From Neonectria sp. B-13 (lineage: Eukaryota > Ascomycota > Sordariomycetes > Hypocreales > Nectriaceae): a stretch of 64,000 nucleotides of DNA. Within the stretch, counting starts at the first letter, position 1, and the number at the start of each line of letters is the position of its first letter. Below are positions 25,665 to 37,195 of this stretch, piece by piece. Location of the stretch: NCBI GenBank assembly GCA_002682825.1, contig NOKP01000012.1:1054001-1118000 (forward strand), given 5' to 3'. A program made the position numbers and the translations under genes. Under the pieces are notes generated by a model, which saw nothing but the letters and a program-made list of their open reading frames with translations, was not told where the DNA came from and did not search any database.

Positions 25665-25895
25665 TTGTCATACAAACTGCTTACCCGAACGAAGATGCAG
25701 TTCTGCTGAATCAATCAGCTGCGGAGTCCGACGGACAAGACCCTGGTAAATGGATCACCAAGCATTGAAAAACGCCATCATCTTACGGACATGTGTAGTC
25801 GCTTCATAAATGACATAAGGCCGAGCCGTCTTGTCCCAATTAAGAATCAGCCACTCCTCATTTTGTTAGGCATAGTAGCTCATCATACGTGCAAA

Positions 25896-27318
25896 ATGTT
25901 TGGCCTAGTATTTACTGCTCTTCTGGGATGCCAATTTGTGGTTCCCATTGCTGCACACCGCGTCCACTCAGCGCATCACTCGAACTTCAACGCTCATTTC
26001 ACCAGCGAACCTCAACCATTTACCATTCACGTCCACCAAGACTTCATCGATGAGACAAAAGCAAAAGCTGGCAAAACACGCTTGTCAATCGATCTTGACC
26101 AACCCGACTATGATGACGGTGTCCCTTCACGTGTTGTGAGCGCCTGGTCCCAGTACTGGGCAGATGAATACGACTGGAGAAAGGTGGAAAAGTCTCTCAA
26201 CGACAACTTTCAGCACTTCACGACAACAGTCCACGCTGGAGAAAATTACACACATCCAATCCCTCTACATTTCGTCCATCATCGGTCCGATCGACTTGAT
26301 GCAATTCCCCTCCTCTTCCTACATGGCTGGCCCGGAACGTTCCACGAAGTCGCTGGCATCATTGATTTGCTGACCAGTCCGCCCAACAAAACTCTCCCTG
26401 CGTTCCATGTCGTTGCCCCGGACTTGCCCGGCTTTGGCTTCTCTCCTGCTTCTTCGCACCCAGGTCTCGGTTTGCGCGAGATGGGTCAAGGCTTCAATGA
26501 CTTGATGAATCAACTTGGCTACACCAAGTACGTCGGCCAAGGAGGTGACTTCGGCAGCCATATACTTCGGGTCATGTCGCCCGACTTCCCTGACTCACTG
26601 GTCTCGATCCTGTCAAATCTTTTCAGCGTTGCACCAAACTCTACCGACCTGCAGCGCTTCACCAATAATGAGACCACTCCAGAGGAGACTGCTCTCATCA
26701 GCCTGTTGACGGATCCTGGCTTCACCTGGACCAAAGCATACTGGGACATTGAGAAATCCGTGCCTCTGCAGGTCGCCATCGGGCTGGCCGACAGCCCTGT
26801 CGCTTGGATGGCATGGCAGTACATGGGCATGCGCATGATGACGCCGGGCTATGAATGGGGTACAGAGCAACTCATTACGTGGTCTATGTTGAACTACATT
26901 CAAGGCCCATATGGCGGGCTGAGGATTTATAAAGAGGCCAATCGAGTACGTTCACACCCTGTATGTTATCTGAGTATTGACAGCTGACCATGTTCTGTCA
27001 TAGGAGGGTATTTTAGATGGTGTCTTCCCCTATGTGAAGCAGCCAGTCGGTGTGGTCAAATACTTTGGCGACGCGGGCTACGATGTGGTAAGTCTGTCTC
27101 ATTCTTTCTCAACATCAGGTCCGACCAGCTAACTTGTTCCTACCCTGCAGCCGATCGAATGGGCTCGGCGTCAAGGCAACATCACTTTCTTCAGTAAGAA
27201 GACTCCTGATGTTCTCGGTGGGCATTTTCCCGCCTTCGTAAATCCGCACAGCCTTGTTGAAGACTGCTGGGCCTTTTGGGGTGACAAAAGCGCTTCTGGA
27301 GTCAACGTGTTCCACTAA
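25896..27318 (+). CDS. Secreted epoxide hydrolase (EHN family)
   Basis: Alpha/beta-hydrolase of 433 aa opening epoxides to diols. Exons are 25896-26945, 27004-27087 and 27151-27318. The N-terminus MFGLVFTALLGCQFVVPIAAH is a signal peptide, unusual because most relatives are cytosolic or microsomal. The epoxide hydrolase N-terminal domain (PFTIHVHQDFIDETKAK, DYDDGV) is followed by the oxyanion motif FLHGWPG, the nucleophile Asp218 in GQGGDFGS, and catalytic His403 in GGHFPAF. Lid-domain tyrosines are present. Several NxT/S sites support secretion. It is divergent from a Zn2Cys6 regulator. Juvenile-hormone or microsomal-type epoxide hydrolases are the nearest functional class; the natural substrate is unknown. 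Confidence 0.92.
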
Positions 27319-28647
27319 CCTTGGTACCTGGCTTGAATGAAGGGGTTGTAGAACCTTGATTCAAGTTTTTGGTCGACTTTCTTGTACAAATAGCCTTATT
27401 TGCGAGCACTGTATCTTAATCCATGGCTCTCACAAAGAACCTATAACCCTAGATAACACAGGCTACATAGACCGATTCCTACACACTTAAGCAATCACAA
27501 TGAAACTAGACGCTGCCTCCCACAGCCGGAATCCAATTTTATACACAGTTGATATAAGATATGGTACAATAAAAATGGTTTCCGATGTGGGAAGAAGCTT
27601 AGAAGGGCACCATTAATCGACACGTAGTCGTTTGAATCCCTTGCCACGTTTTTCTCTATGCGATTACTTTGATAGACAGAGGCTTGGGCGTGTTCGAAAA
27701 TGTGCCTTTGAGATTTGCGGGTTTCCATTGACCACGACACAGCACTCGCGCCGACCATCATCATCCGATTGACTTTGAGATGAACAGTCGCGTGTCGACA
27801 ATGGCAGGCCTCTCCCCCCACCGCCGAGTGATGCGACTCGATCCGCTACACGACACGGCTTGCTTCTGGGACATGGAGGTTCCCGCAGTGCGAAAATCGC
27901 ATCTCTAGGATCCGGCGGCTCGCGGACTTCCTCACGGAGCCCTGCCCTTCCGCAAGATCTCCGAGCACGAGGCGTTGGGTAATGACACCCTAGCACTGAG
28001 CCCACGGGATGGGCGACTGGCCTAGATGCCACTCAATATGACATTTACCCATCTAATGCTCCTGTGTCTCAAGGAAGCGACGCTGGTCCTCCACAGTTCC
28101 AGTTAAGCCTGGTGGGTACTGCACGCAGAGACTTTCACCGTGTACCGTCCTAACATCGGACAGTACGTATTCTCAAAGGGTTGGGACTCCATGGGAGGCT
28201 AGTGGGCGGGATTTCAGTACTCTACAGGCAAGGGCCTGCTGGAATTCTCGCCCCTGACCTAGGGGGAGGTAGAGGAGGCGATCGATTCAATGATGCGGTC
28301 CAACTTCAGATCCAACCCCAACCCAGCAGCACAGCACACACAGATGATCATCAAGATTTAGGTCATGGAAGAGGGACAGGTCGGCCCCAACGAGCCACAT
28401 GCTCACACAGGAACGCGTCAATTGCGAGCAGACAGCAACGCTCGAGTAATACCTAAGAACTTGGTGGGGTTAGGATTAGGGAATTAGGCCATGGGTACAT
28501 TTTAGACTTGGAATTCGCGTTGATGGCGAATTGCTTGGTTCTTGGCAATGATTAAACGATGCATGTGACGTCATCATTTCAATTCGTCTCCTGTGTTGCT
28601 TATAACAAGCAAAACAACGCACTCGTACTTCCAATCCTACTGTCCAA
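27319..28647. other. Intergenic region
   Basis: 1.3 kb between the ends of two convergent genes. Open frames (for example minus strand 27664-28032) are Arg/Pro/Ser-rich and random-looking. I see no RNA gene or mobile element. Confidence 0.5.
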
Positions 28648-29720
28648 CTACTGAAAGGGGTTGTAGCCATTTTCGGCCCTCGTGACGCAAACTTTGACAA
28701 TTTCCACCAAATCTTCCTTTGGCAACTCAAGTAGCTCATTGTGCGTCTTGTCCTCGTAGTTCAGCTTCTGGCCCTCGGGCGAAAACAAAAACGAGTAGTA
28801 CGTCTTGACAAGTCCTGTGAAATCCCCAGTGGCAGCGGTAGCCTTTCCATCAGCCATACGGTCCTTGGTAGCCTCGTACCCAATGGTCCAGTCGGCATCC
28901 GTTGTGCCCGTGGCAATCTTAAGTGCCTCGAAAATGTCGCGCTGGCTGACGAAGAAGCTGGAAACGTACAGCGGCTGATTTTCAAACTGAGACACAGTGG
29001 GCGAGGTGTCATTCTCGTCCTCCGGTAGCTTCTTTAGACTCAACAGTGCAGCGAGGGAACGACCATACTGAGCCCATGTCGACGTGTTGATCTTGGCTGT
29101 TCCCTGGTCGAAGAAGGTGACTTGGCGGCTCTTGATGTCGAACCCAAGAAAGTTTGGCCCGGCAGGAAAGCTGTAGTCGAACCAGACACTGCCAACAAGA
29201 ACAGTCCAGGAACTGACTCCAACGCTCCCTATCTCAGTCAAGAGTGACCTCAGAGGCGCAGCGGGGAAAAAGTCGTCGACCGCTCCTTTGTTGTTCACGA
29301 CAATGTTCGCTGCGTAGATGTTCGGCACAATATACGGCACGCCCGCTTTGCCTGCAGCCCTGACGATGCGATGGTGGACTTCGATGTCAACGGTATGGGC
29401 GAGAGTTATGACAAGAGCCTGCTGTCCTGCGAGAGCAGTTGCAATTGACTCCTCATCTTCATAGTCTACCGCCGCAACTTGGACACCGGAAGGCAGCTTG
29501 GCCTTGCTGTTGGCGCGAGTCAGAGCAGTGACAGTGTGTCTACCTGTCTTGAGAAGTTGCTCGGTCATATGAGCGCCCTGGCGGCCTCCAGCCTGATTTA
29601 AGTCAGTGTCTTATCTTCGTACATGGAATGAATGTCTGTACGTACACCGATAATTGCAACTCTGTCAATGCGGTTGGTAAATCCCGTAGGCTGGTCCTTG
29701 GCGTACTTTGTAGAGACCAT
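28648..29720 (-). CDS. NmrA-like / isoflavone reductase-like NAD(P)-binding protein
   Basis: Atypical short-chain dehydrogenase family protein of 339 aa. Exon 1 (29720-29646) encodes MVSTKYAKDQ...VAIIG and exon 2 is 29592-28648. Joining them rebuilds the NmrA-type glycine motif IIGAGGRQGAH. Then come TALTRANSK (NADP phosphate-binding loop), VITLAHTVDIEVHHRIVRAAGKAGVPYIVPNIY, and a substrate-binding C-terminal part. No SDR YxxxK catalytic pair is obvious, as usual for NmrA-like members, which can be reductases or redox sensors. It has no signal peptide and is cytosolic. A TCCGCGGA site lies about 276 bp upstream, shared with the epoxide hydrolase promoter. Catalytic role is uncertain. Confidence 0.88.
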
Positions 29721-30318
29721 CTTGATGTTTTGTTTTGTTTTGTTGCGAGTCTGAGTTTCGGTAGTGCAAGAGTAATCCGAAGTGATCAGATGGGAGATTG
29801 TCTGGTTCTGGGAGTTTTCCAAGCCAAGTCTTGAGATTCTTATATGATTGAACCTTCTAGCTTTGTGAGTACAATCTAGGGCATTTGGGTATCTTAGTAA
29901 CATAATACGAACACCCCAGAGCTACTTGATTCGTAGTGCGAAGTGGCTGTGTAGGCCCCTGCCTTTGATTTGCAACCCGGACTCCGAGCCGGAGTTCCGC
30001 GGACATATCAGCTTACTCTGACCAAACCACTAGAGCATGCTCATTAAACTAGCCCCCAAAGCTTGAAATCAACCGCGATGACTACAAGCCCCCCTTATTT
30101 TCACTTTTAATCTCTGGTGCAGGGGGGTGGAAACCATGCTTTCAAATGATCTAGATCTCATTGCAAACAGGGCAATCGTTGGCCGCTGCTTACGTTGCTT
30201 TACATCGACTGGGAAACATTACGTCGACCATGAGCTGACGTTTAGTCTGAAGTAGATATCGACCTTGTTGATGAATTATGAGAAAATAATATTGAAATCT
30301 AAGGCGAATTCAACCTGG
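29721..30318. other. NmrA promoter and ABC 3' flank
   Basis: No gene is seen. It holds the NmrA-like gene promoter, with CGG-type sites at 29981-30003, and the 3' flank of the ABC transporter. Confidence 0.5.
29981..30003. promoter_or_regulatory. CGG-type regulatory sites (ACTCCG-N3-CGGAGT and TCCGCGGA)
   Basis: ACTCCG (29981-29986) and CGGAGT (29990-29995) form an inverted repeat, abutted by TCCGCGGA at 29996-30003. TCCGCGGA is the core of the palindrome at 25636-25664. The site lies upstream of the NmrA-like gene and suggests common control by the zinc-cluster factor. Confidence 0.5.
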
Positions 30319-33300
30319 CTATGCCTTGATGCTTCTAGCCACCCTTAACAAAAGCCAGGCCAGTAATCGATATACAACAACACAAGCTACCATCCCCATG
30401 ATACTAATGATTGGATCTTCGTCGAGCTTATATAGCTTCAAGACCTCATCACCGGTCGTAATCGGACAAGATTCGTCGTCAAATTTGCAATCGAACTGCT
30501 GCCCTTGCATTGAGTAGTATGCCACTCCGCGCACTTGATAGCGGATTGGCGACACATAGTTCAGCGCTTCAAATAATGGCGGCATGTCGAGTGAGAGAAT
30601 TCCAGCCATGCTGTTAGCCAAAGCAAGAAATACTCCCATCAGGTTGATTGCGAACCCCGTATGAGAGAAGAGCGTGTTGAACATGATGCCGAGACTCTCG
30701 CCGCAAGACAACCCAGTGAAGCAGACGAAGGTGGTAACAAAGAAGGTGGCAGCTGTGTGAGGGAGACCCACAACAAAGACTGCAAGGGTTCCAAAGAAGA
30801 AGGAATTAATAATCTCGAAGGGCAGTTCGACGATGGTGTAAGACGCTAGGAAAGAGTCCACGCCATACGCGCCGTCTTCGATTTCTCGGTAGGCAACGTC
30901 GCGCTCGTTGGGATATATGGCCGCGTTGGTAAGCATACCGATGATGTAGAATCCACCCAGTTGCTGAAAGAAGCCCAACCGGTTTTGTATAGAGCTGTAA
31001 TCGTGGCCAAGGTGGGCGAAGAATAGAGTGAAGATGATGGCCACGCCGCTTGATTGCATGATGCGAGACAGAACCAGCTGGGGTTGTCGACGAGTGTTGG
31101 TGATGGCTCGACGGATTAGTAGGGGGAGGGAGATGTGAAGGGCGGTTACCCTCGTGCGCGCTAATGCACCGAGAGCGGTTGACGTCTCTCCAATGCTCTG
31201 GGATGTTTCAACTGGACTTGTGCACTGAACCCCAGCAGATTCTATGTCGCTAAGCTGTGAGGTGACTCGTTGCCTCCAAAGTTCGATCAGCTCTTGCACC
31301 CTTTGACGGCTTTCTTCTCCCTTCGGGCCCTGTTGATGAAAGTCCGTAATTATGTCCAATGCAAAGTCGGCAGGATTTGTCTGAACCGGAAAATCGTAGC
31401 CACATTCGCTGAGATACTTGGTCATCTCCTCCGCTGGCCCAAAGTAAACAGGCGAGCCGCCTTGAGATAGCAACAGGATATTCCCAAAGTAACAAAACAA
31501 GTCTGAACGAGGCTGATGAATTGCCATGATAATGGTGCGGCCTTCCTTAGCTAGGTCCTGCAAGGCTTGTACGATGGAGTTGGCCGTGAATGCGTCGAGT
31601 CCAGATGTGGGTTCATCCACAAGAAGAACTTGCGGCTCAGTCAGAATTTGAATGGCGAGAGACACGCGGCGTTTTTCTCCTCCTGATATGCCTCTGAACG
31701 ATTCACTTCCTATAAGCGTTTCTGCGCAATTCTTCAGCCCCATCTTGAGCAACACAACCTCTGCGCGCTGGTGTCTGTCCTTGGGACTTATAGATCGAGG
31801 TAATCGCAACGCCGCTGCGTAGCGCAAGGTCTCTCGCACAGTCATTGCGGGCAACAGCAGTTCACCGTCTTGATGAACGTAAGAGCAGATTAATTGCATG
31901 GCCAGATTGGATGTTTCGATGCCGTCAAATGTTATCGTTCCAGACGAGCAGTATTTGGTGCTGATGGAGTTGTGAAGTCTTCGCCCTATTGCATTCAGGA
32001 GAGAGGACTTTCCACTGCCAGAGGGACCAATGATGACATTGAGAACACCAGGCTCGAATTTAGCATTGATCGGATTCAGGATGATTTTCTCTGTAGGACC
32101 AGTCGTAAGGCTTTTCAGGGTTTTGGTGCTCAGCGTCAGTGCAAATTGCTGAAGCTCAACTGGAACAGGTGGCATCCTGGTCACAAGTAGTTGACCTTCT
32201 CCGTCCATGTCAGGAGGGAGCTCTTTTCGCGGTTCGGGAGCACGAGCATTCGCAATCGACGTTGGCTTCAAATATTGAAGCCCAATGATCGAGAATGACA
32301 CAAAGAAGACGACGAATCCCACCATGCAGGCTATCGCAAGGCCAGTCCAGTGCTGTGGAAACCCCAGCGCCTTGATCACAAAGTCACCGTTATACTGGGC
32401 ACATTTGGGGTTGCTTCGGCCACCTGAATAAGGGCATTCGTTGAAGTTGCCTTCAAACTCGTTCGCGATATAGGCACTGAACGTGTAGAACTAATCAGGT
32501 CAGATTTGTACGGCACGCGGCAAGATCAAACATACCGTGTAAGTGATCCAACGGGTCCACCGAACATAGATCGGAATAGTGTCGACTTGAACAATCATCC
32601 CCGACGCAATGCTCTGCAGGGTGTATATCAAGCTTGCAATGAGGCTTGCACTGGCAAAGTCCCTGCTGATTACCACACACGCCATTGCGCAAAGCACGGC
32701 GAGATAGTGGCTAAGCATAGTAATAGCAAAGAATATCAAAAACTTGCTTGCTTGACGATCGAGGCCGGTCATGAAGTAAATCAAAGTAGAGAATAACAGA
32801 GGAACAGGCAGGTCCTCGGTGGGAAATCTTGCAAGTCGGCGAGAAAAGACAAATGCAACAGGGCTAGCACAATGTTCCAATGCCTCTCGGTCGAAAATTG
32901 GCATGTCGAGACTCAGACGGTACGTTTCAAAGATGAGTGTTAGATAACCTTGCAGACTCGCAACCACATATAAGCAGCCTTGGCGGGATCGAATGCCAGC
33001 CTGGTCTAGGCCAAGGTCGTAGAACAAGTAGCCCACTGCGAGGCCCATGAGTATCGCCTCTGTTATGGATGCTGTCATTCCCAGAGGGTCGCGGTAAGTG
33101 ACTTTGACGGTTCGGTTGGTCAGAACACGAAGTTGTCGGATTCGACTCGTATGTTGGCTTCCTTTCCTTCGTGCTGGCACCGTGTGCACAGGGAATACAG
33201 AGCCAGACAAAGGCGGAAAACGGCGCTGACTCTCAGCATTCCAAGCGGACTTAAGAGCGTTGACACGAGCTCTACTTTCGTCTTCCAACTGAGCAGCGCG

Positions 33301-34272
33301 ATAGTCAATGGCAGCAGTGTCGATGACAAAGTCGGCAGGGTTGATGAAGGGCGGCTTTTCAAAGCCAAGCGTCTGGAACCACGGGAGAGACTCAGAGACG
33401 GGGCCGGAATACACGGGACCTCCGTCAGCCAATACGACGAGGTTGTCAAACAGAGACCATATCTCCGACCGAGGCTGGTGAATCGTCGTGATCACGACGC
33501 GGCCTCGTTGAGATAGTCTGCGAAGTGTAGCCGCCAGTTGAAAGGCACTTGCAGCATCAAGGCCGGTTGTGGGCTCATCTAAACACAACAAAGATGGATT
33601 TGCAAGAAGCTGGACGCCAATGCTGACGCGACGCTTCTCTCCGCCCGAACATCCTCGGTTCTGGCTGTTTCCAATTCGAGTATTGGCACATTTCTGCAAA
33701 CCCAGCTCGGTGATGACATCCTCGACAATATCGTAACGTTCCTTGGCTGTTGCGGGCGGTGGAAGTCGCAGGTCGGCAGCATATCGCAAGGTTTCTCTTA
33801 CAGTCAGAGTTGGGAGAAGTACGTCTTCCTGGGTGACATAGGCATGTCTGATGTTATCAACTCCAGGCCTACCGTTAAAGACGGCTGTGCCTTGGTTGAT
33901 CCGTGCCCGGCCGGTCAGTCTATCGGAGAGGGCGTCCAAGAGCGTCGTCTTTCCGGATCCACTGCCTCCAATGATTGCCGTGAGTGAGCCCGGTTGGAAG
34001 TCGGCTGATACTGAACGAAGGAGTTCCTTGGGTGGCTGATGAACGGACTTGGAGGTGGCTCTGTTCAGGCTTCTGGTAGACCAAAAGGCCTTTGTGGTGA
34101 GTTCAACGCCGACGTCTCGAATCTGGACCGTGACAGGCTCAACCTCGCTGGAGAAGATACTCGTGGACGAACAGTTCGCAAGCGGCTTCTGCAGGGTTTC
34201 CACTAGGAGCAAAGACTTATCCATGTAGACGCTGCTGGTGGCATTTTGGCCCTTGCGACTGGAAGCCGCCAT
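30319..34272 (-). CDS. Full-size ABCG transporter made of two White-type halves
   Basis: Plasma-membrane ATP-driven exporter of 1302 aa, exons 34272-32536 and 32490-30319. Order is NBD1-TMD1-NBD2-TMD2. NBD1: Walker A GGSGSGKTT near 102-110, signature CSGGEKRRVSIG, Walker B LLCLDEPTTGLD, H-loop TTIHQPRSE. NBD2: Walker A GPSGSGKSS near 734-742, signature ISGGEKRRVSLA, Walker B VLLVDEPTSGLD, H-loop MAIHQPRSD. All catalytic motifs are canonical in both halves, unlike fungal PDR transporters, whose first Walker A is degenerate. It therefore looks like two fused White/ABCG5-ABCG8-type half-transporters. The ATG at 34272 has a good context (GCCATGG). It is divergent from a sterol Delta7-reductase gene, so sterol or steroid export is a reasonable guess. 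Otherwise it could carry another lipophilic compound. Confidence 0.92.
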
Positions 34273-35081
34273 GGCGAAATTATCCACGGCATTCAAGAGC
34301 ACTAAGTAGAGAGCAAGTCTTTGCAGGAACGGTCACAACAAAGATGTCTCGTCTCACAGTGGAATTCAGTCATCTCCGCAACAGAGGGTTCCAAAGCGCA
34401 GCCCGCAACGGAACCTACGTAGCACATTTCGACAAGTATTGTACGCCACGACGAGCAAGCCTAGCCACGTCAGAAGGTCGAGAGCGGTCGACTTATCAAT
34501 AGTCCACCAGACAGTTCCCGTAGTGCTTATGCTATCGTAGGCCGAGAATGGTCGGCGCGTTAATATTGCACTACTAGAAACTAAAGGTGTGCTCTGTGTA
34601 TGGTAGATCGTTATCGTCGCCCACTAACTCACTACACCTAGTTTATTATGAAGCTACCTAAATGCGGCTAGATACTAAGCTAGTTTATCGTGATTCCCCC
34701 CGTTGCGCAGGATCGCCGCTATGCAATATTGCTCCGAGACACGGCAAGCAAGGAAAGCAATACAAATGACAGGGCAATATAAATGAAACCACGGCACGCT
34801 CTGTGCAACTTTACAGTGTAAGACAATCGCAAACTTAATTCTCGGCATGTCACGTAGACTGTCTTGGAAGACAATCAAGCCCGCCCGTATTCACTTTAGT
34901 GTGACGTAGTAAGTCAGCCACATTATGTGCTTCTTCCGACGGCGCGAAGGCCTATCCGACTAGCTCGGAGGCTTGCCGATATCCGTTGAGAATATGGCAT
35001 AAAGTCCCGGCGCGAACGTACCAGTATGTCGGTTCCCTCAAGTCCTTCGATTCAAGGCTAACGCAGCTCAGAGATTCGATA
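34273..35081. other. Divergent promoter between ABCG and DHCR7-like genes
   Basis: An 809-bp intergenic region from which both the transporter and the sterol Delta7-reductase are transcribed outward. I find no gene and no TCCGCGGA core in it. Confidence 0.55.
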
Positions 35082-36625
35082 ATGGCTCAGAACGCAAAGG
35101 GGCAGTCAGCCTCGACCTCTACAGTCACCACCACTCGGCCGAGAAAGCACCATCGAGCCGAATCCCAGGCAAATAATGCTGTGCCATCCAATAATGGCAA
35201 TGCTTGGGGTCGTACCGGCATTGGCAGGTCCTGGCTTAGCTCGTTTGTTGCAGCATCTCCTTGCTTCTTGGCGCCCCTGACGTCTATCTGCGTTTTCATC
35301 GCACTTACACAATATGAGGGTTCGTTCGCCTTGCTTGGAGAAGCGGCCATGAAGGATGGGTTCTGGACCATTTGCGTCAAGTACGGCCCGGAAATCACCA
35401 TCAAAGGCATGTTTGCCGTAGTCTGCTGGGTTGGATTGCAGGCTTTGCTGTTCCGATACTTGCCTGGCGAGACGCAGACTGGTCAATACACCCCAGCCGG
35501 ATACCTTCTCTCGTACCGGATGAATGGCCTCTCCGCATGGATCCTGACTCATGTTTTGTATGGTGTCCTCAGCTGGTATGGAGTTTTGGACCCAGGGTTC
35601 ATACCTCGAAACTGGAGCAGCTTAATTGGGGCTATGAATTTGGCTGGATTTTTGATATCGGCTTTGTCCTTTGTGAAGGCGTACGTGATGCCTACTCATC
35701 CAGAGGATCGAAAGTTCAGCGGTACGTTATCCTCATGTCTGCGCAAGTTTCTCATCAACAAGACGCTAAGATGGATGATGTAGGATCCTCGCTTTATGAT
35801 TTTTACATGGGCATCGAGCTGAATCCAAGACTTGGCGAAAGCTTTGATCTGAAGCTTTTCAGCAATGGGAGACCGGGCATGATTGCGTGGACGTTGATGT
35901 AGGCATGCGAGCTCCTTCCTTTGTGGGCATTGCTAATGTGGATCTATAGTGACATCTCCAACATGGCATATCAGTATCAGACTCAGCAGTATGTCGAGCC
36001 TTCGTTGATACTCATCACAATTCTTCAAGGCCTCTATGTGCTTGACTTCTTCGTCAACGAATCCTGGTATTTGCGAACCATCGACATTGCTCACGACCAC
36101 TATGGATTCTACCTGGCATGGGGCTGTTTCTGCTTCCTACCCACGACGTACACCATACAAGGCCAATATCTTGGTCTGTACCCAAAATCAGCCTCCAATG
36201 CTTACTTGGCTGTCTTCTTCGTCATTGGTCTTGCGGGCTACGCTCTGTTCCGATCAGCCAACAACCAGAAAGACAAAGTCCGTCGCTCGGGTGGCCAATG
36301 TCTGATCTGGGGCAAGCCCGCAGAGTACATAGTGGGTTCTTACACAACATCGGACGGAAAGGAACACAAGAGCCTGCTTCTATGCAGTGGCTGGTGGGGA
36401 TGGTCGCGCCACGCCAACTACGTGGGCGACCTGTTCCTCAGCTACAGCACGTGTGCGCTGGTGGGTAGCACGCACGTCGTGGTATGGATCTATGCGATCT
36501 GGATGACGATGCTTCTCGTGCACCGATGCATGCGCGACGAGAAGCGCTGCTCGGATAAGTACGGCGATGCGTGGACCGAATACTGCAGCCGTGTGCCGTG
36601 GCGTTTCGTTCAGGGGGTTTGGTAA
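35082..36625 (+). CDS. Sterol Delta7-reductase (DHCR7-like, ERG4/ERG24 family)
   Basis: Polytopic ER enzyme of 476 aa reducing the C7-C8 double bond of sterols with NADPH. Exons are 35082-35721, 35784-35898 and 35950-36625. Family motifs match DHCR7 better than ERG24 or ERG4: [99 protein letters not shown], and the C-terminal [18 protein letters not shown]. Length matches animal DHCR7 (about 475 aa). The N-terminus is Ser/Thr-rich, followed by about nine membrane segments. Ergosterol keeps its Delta7 bond, so this enzyme is not part of the normal ergosterol route. It lies between an ABCG exporter and a Delta24-reductase. Confidence 0.9.
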
Positions 36626-37195
36626 GGGATCGGCTGCAAGGGACCTCGACTATGCAACTAGACCGGCCGAAGGGAGGTGTTGGGGAGCACGAGAAGGGGC
36701 TAGATCCTAAGTAGTACTGCATTAGACAAGACTCAGTGGTTTTATTGGTTGTGGTCGGAATGCTTACGGTGTAGTGCGCGGAGGAATACAGTGATACCCA
36801 ATCAGACAGGCTGCAAATGTCTGTGATTCCCAGCCACACCGCCACTTAGTGTCTTGATTGTCTGTATGTCTGAAACAAGTTTACGACCATTTGCTTTTCC
36901 ATAACTAGGGCGTTTGCCGGTAGTTCAATGTGGCTGTTCACGACTAGAGCATTCCACCAAAGAGAAACACCACAGCTCCGATCCACCTCCGACTATCGAC
37001 GCCTTGCATGTACCTAGCCGAAATCGAGAACAGCAATCTTACCCACTTAAATGCATTGCCTCAACAAATCGCCCGAGCTGCATTAGTAGCTGATCAATAT
37101 CTCCTCCGCCCGGCAGGCTTTGTACGAAAATTTGTACTTCGCTTCTCACTGTTGATAGTCACGTTCATCAATCTCAGCCCACTTCACGTTCCCCC
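36626..37195. other. Spacer between the two sterol reductase genes
   Basis: 570 bp holding the 3' end of the Delta7-reductase transcript and the presumed promoter of the Delta24-reductase gene. No other gene is seen. Confidence 0.5.

Noticed and set aside
27664..28032. Arg/Pro-rich 122-codon frame
   Set aside because: Composition and lack of motifs suggest chance; the adjacent frame is also open.
30319..34272. Calling the transporter a PDR-type drug pump
   Set aside because: Both Walker A motifs are canonical, whereas PDR pumps have a degenerate first site.
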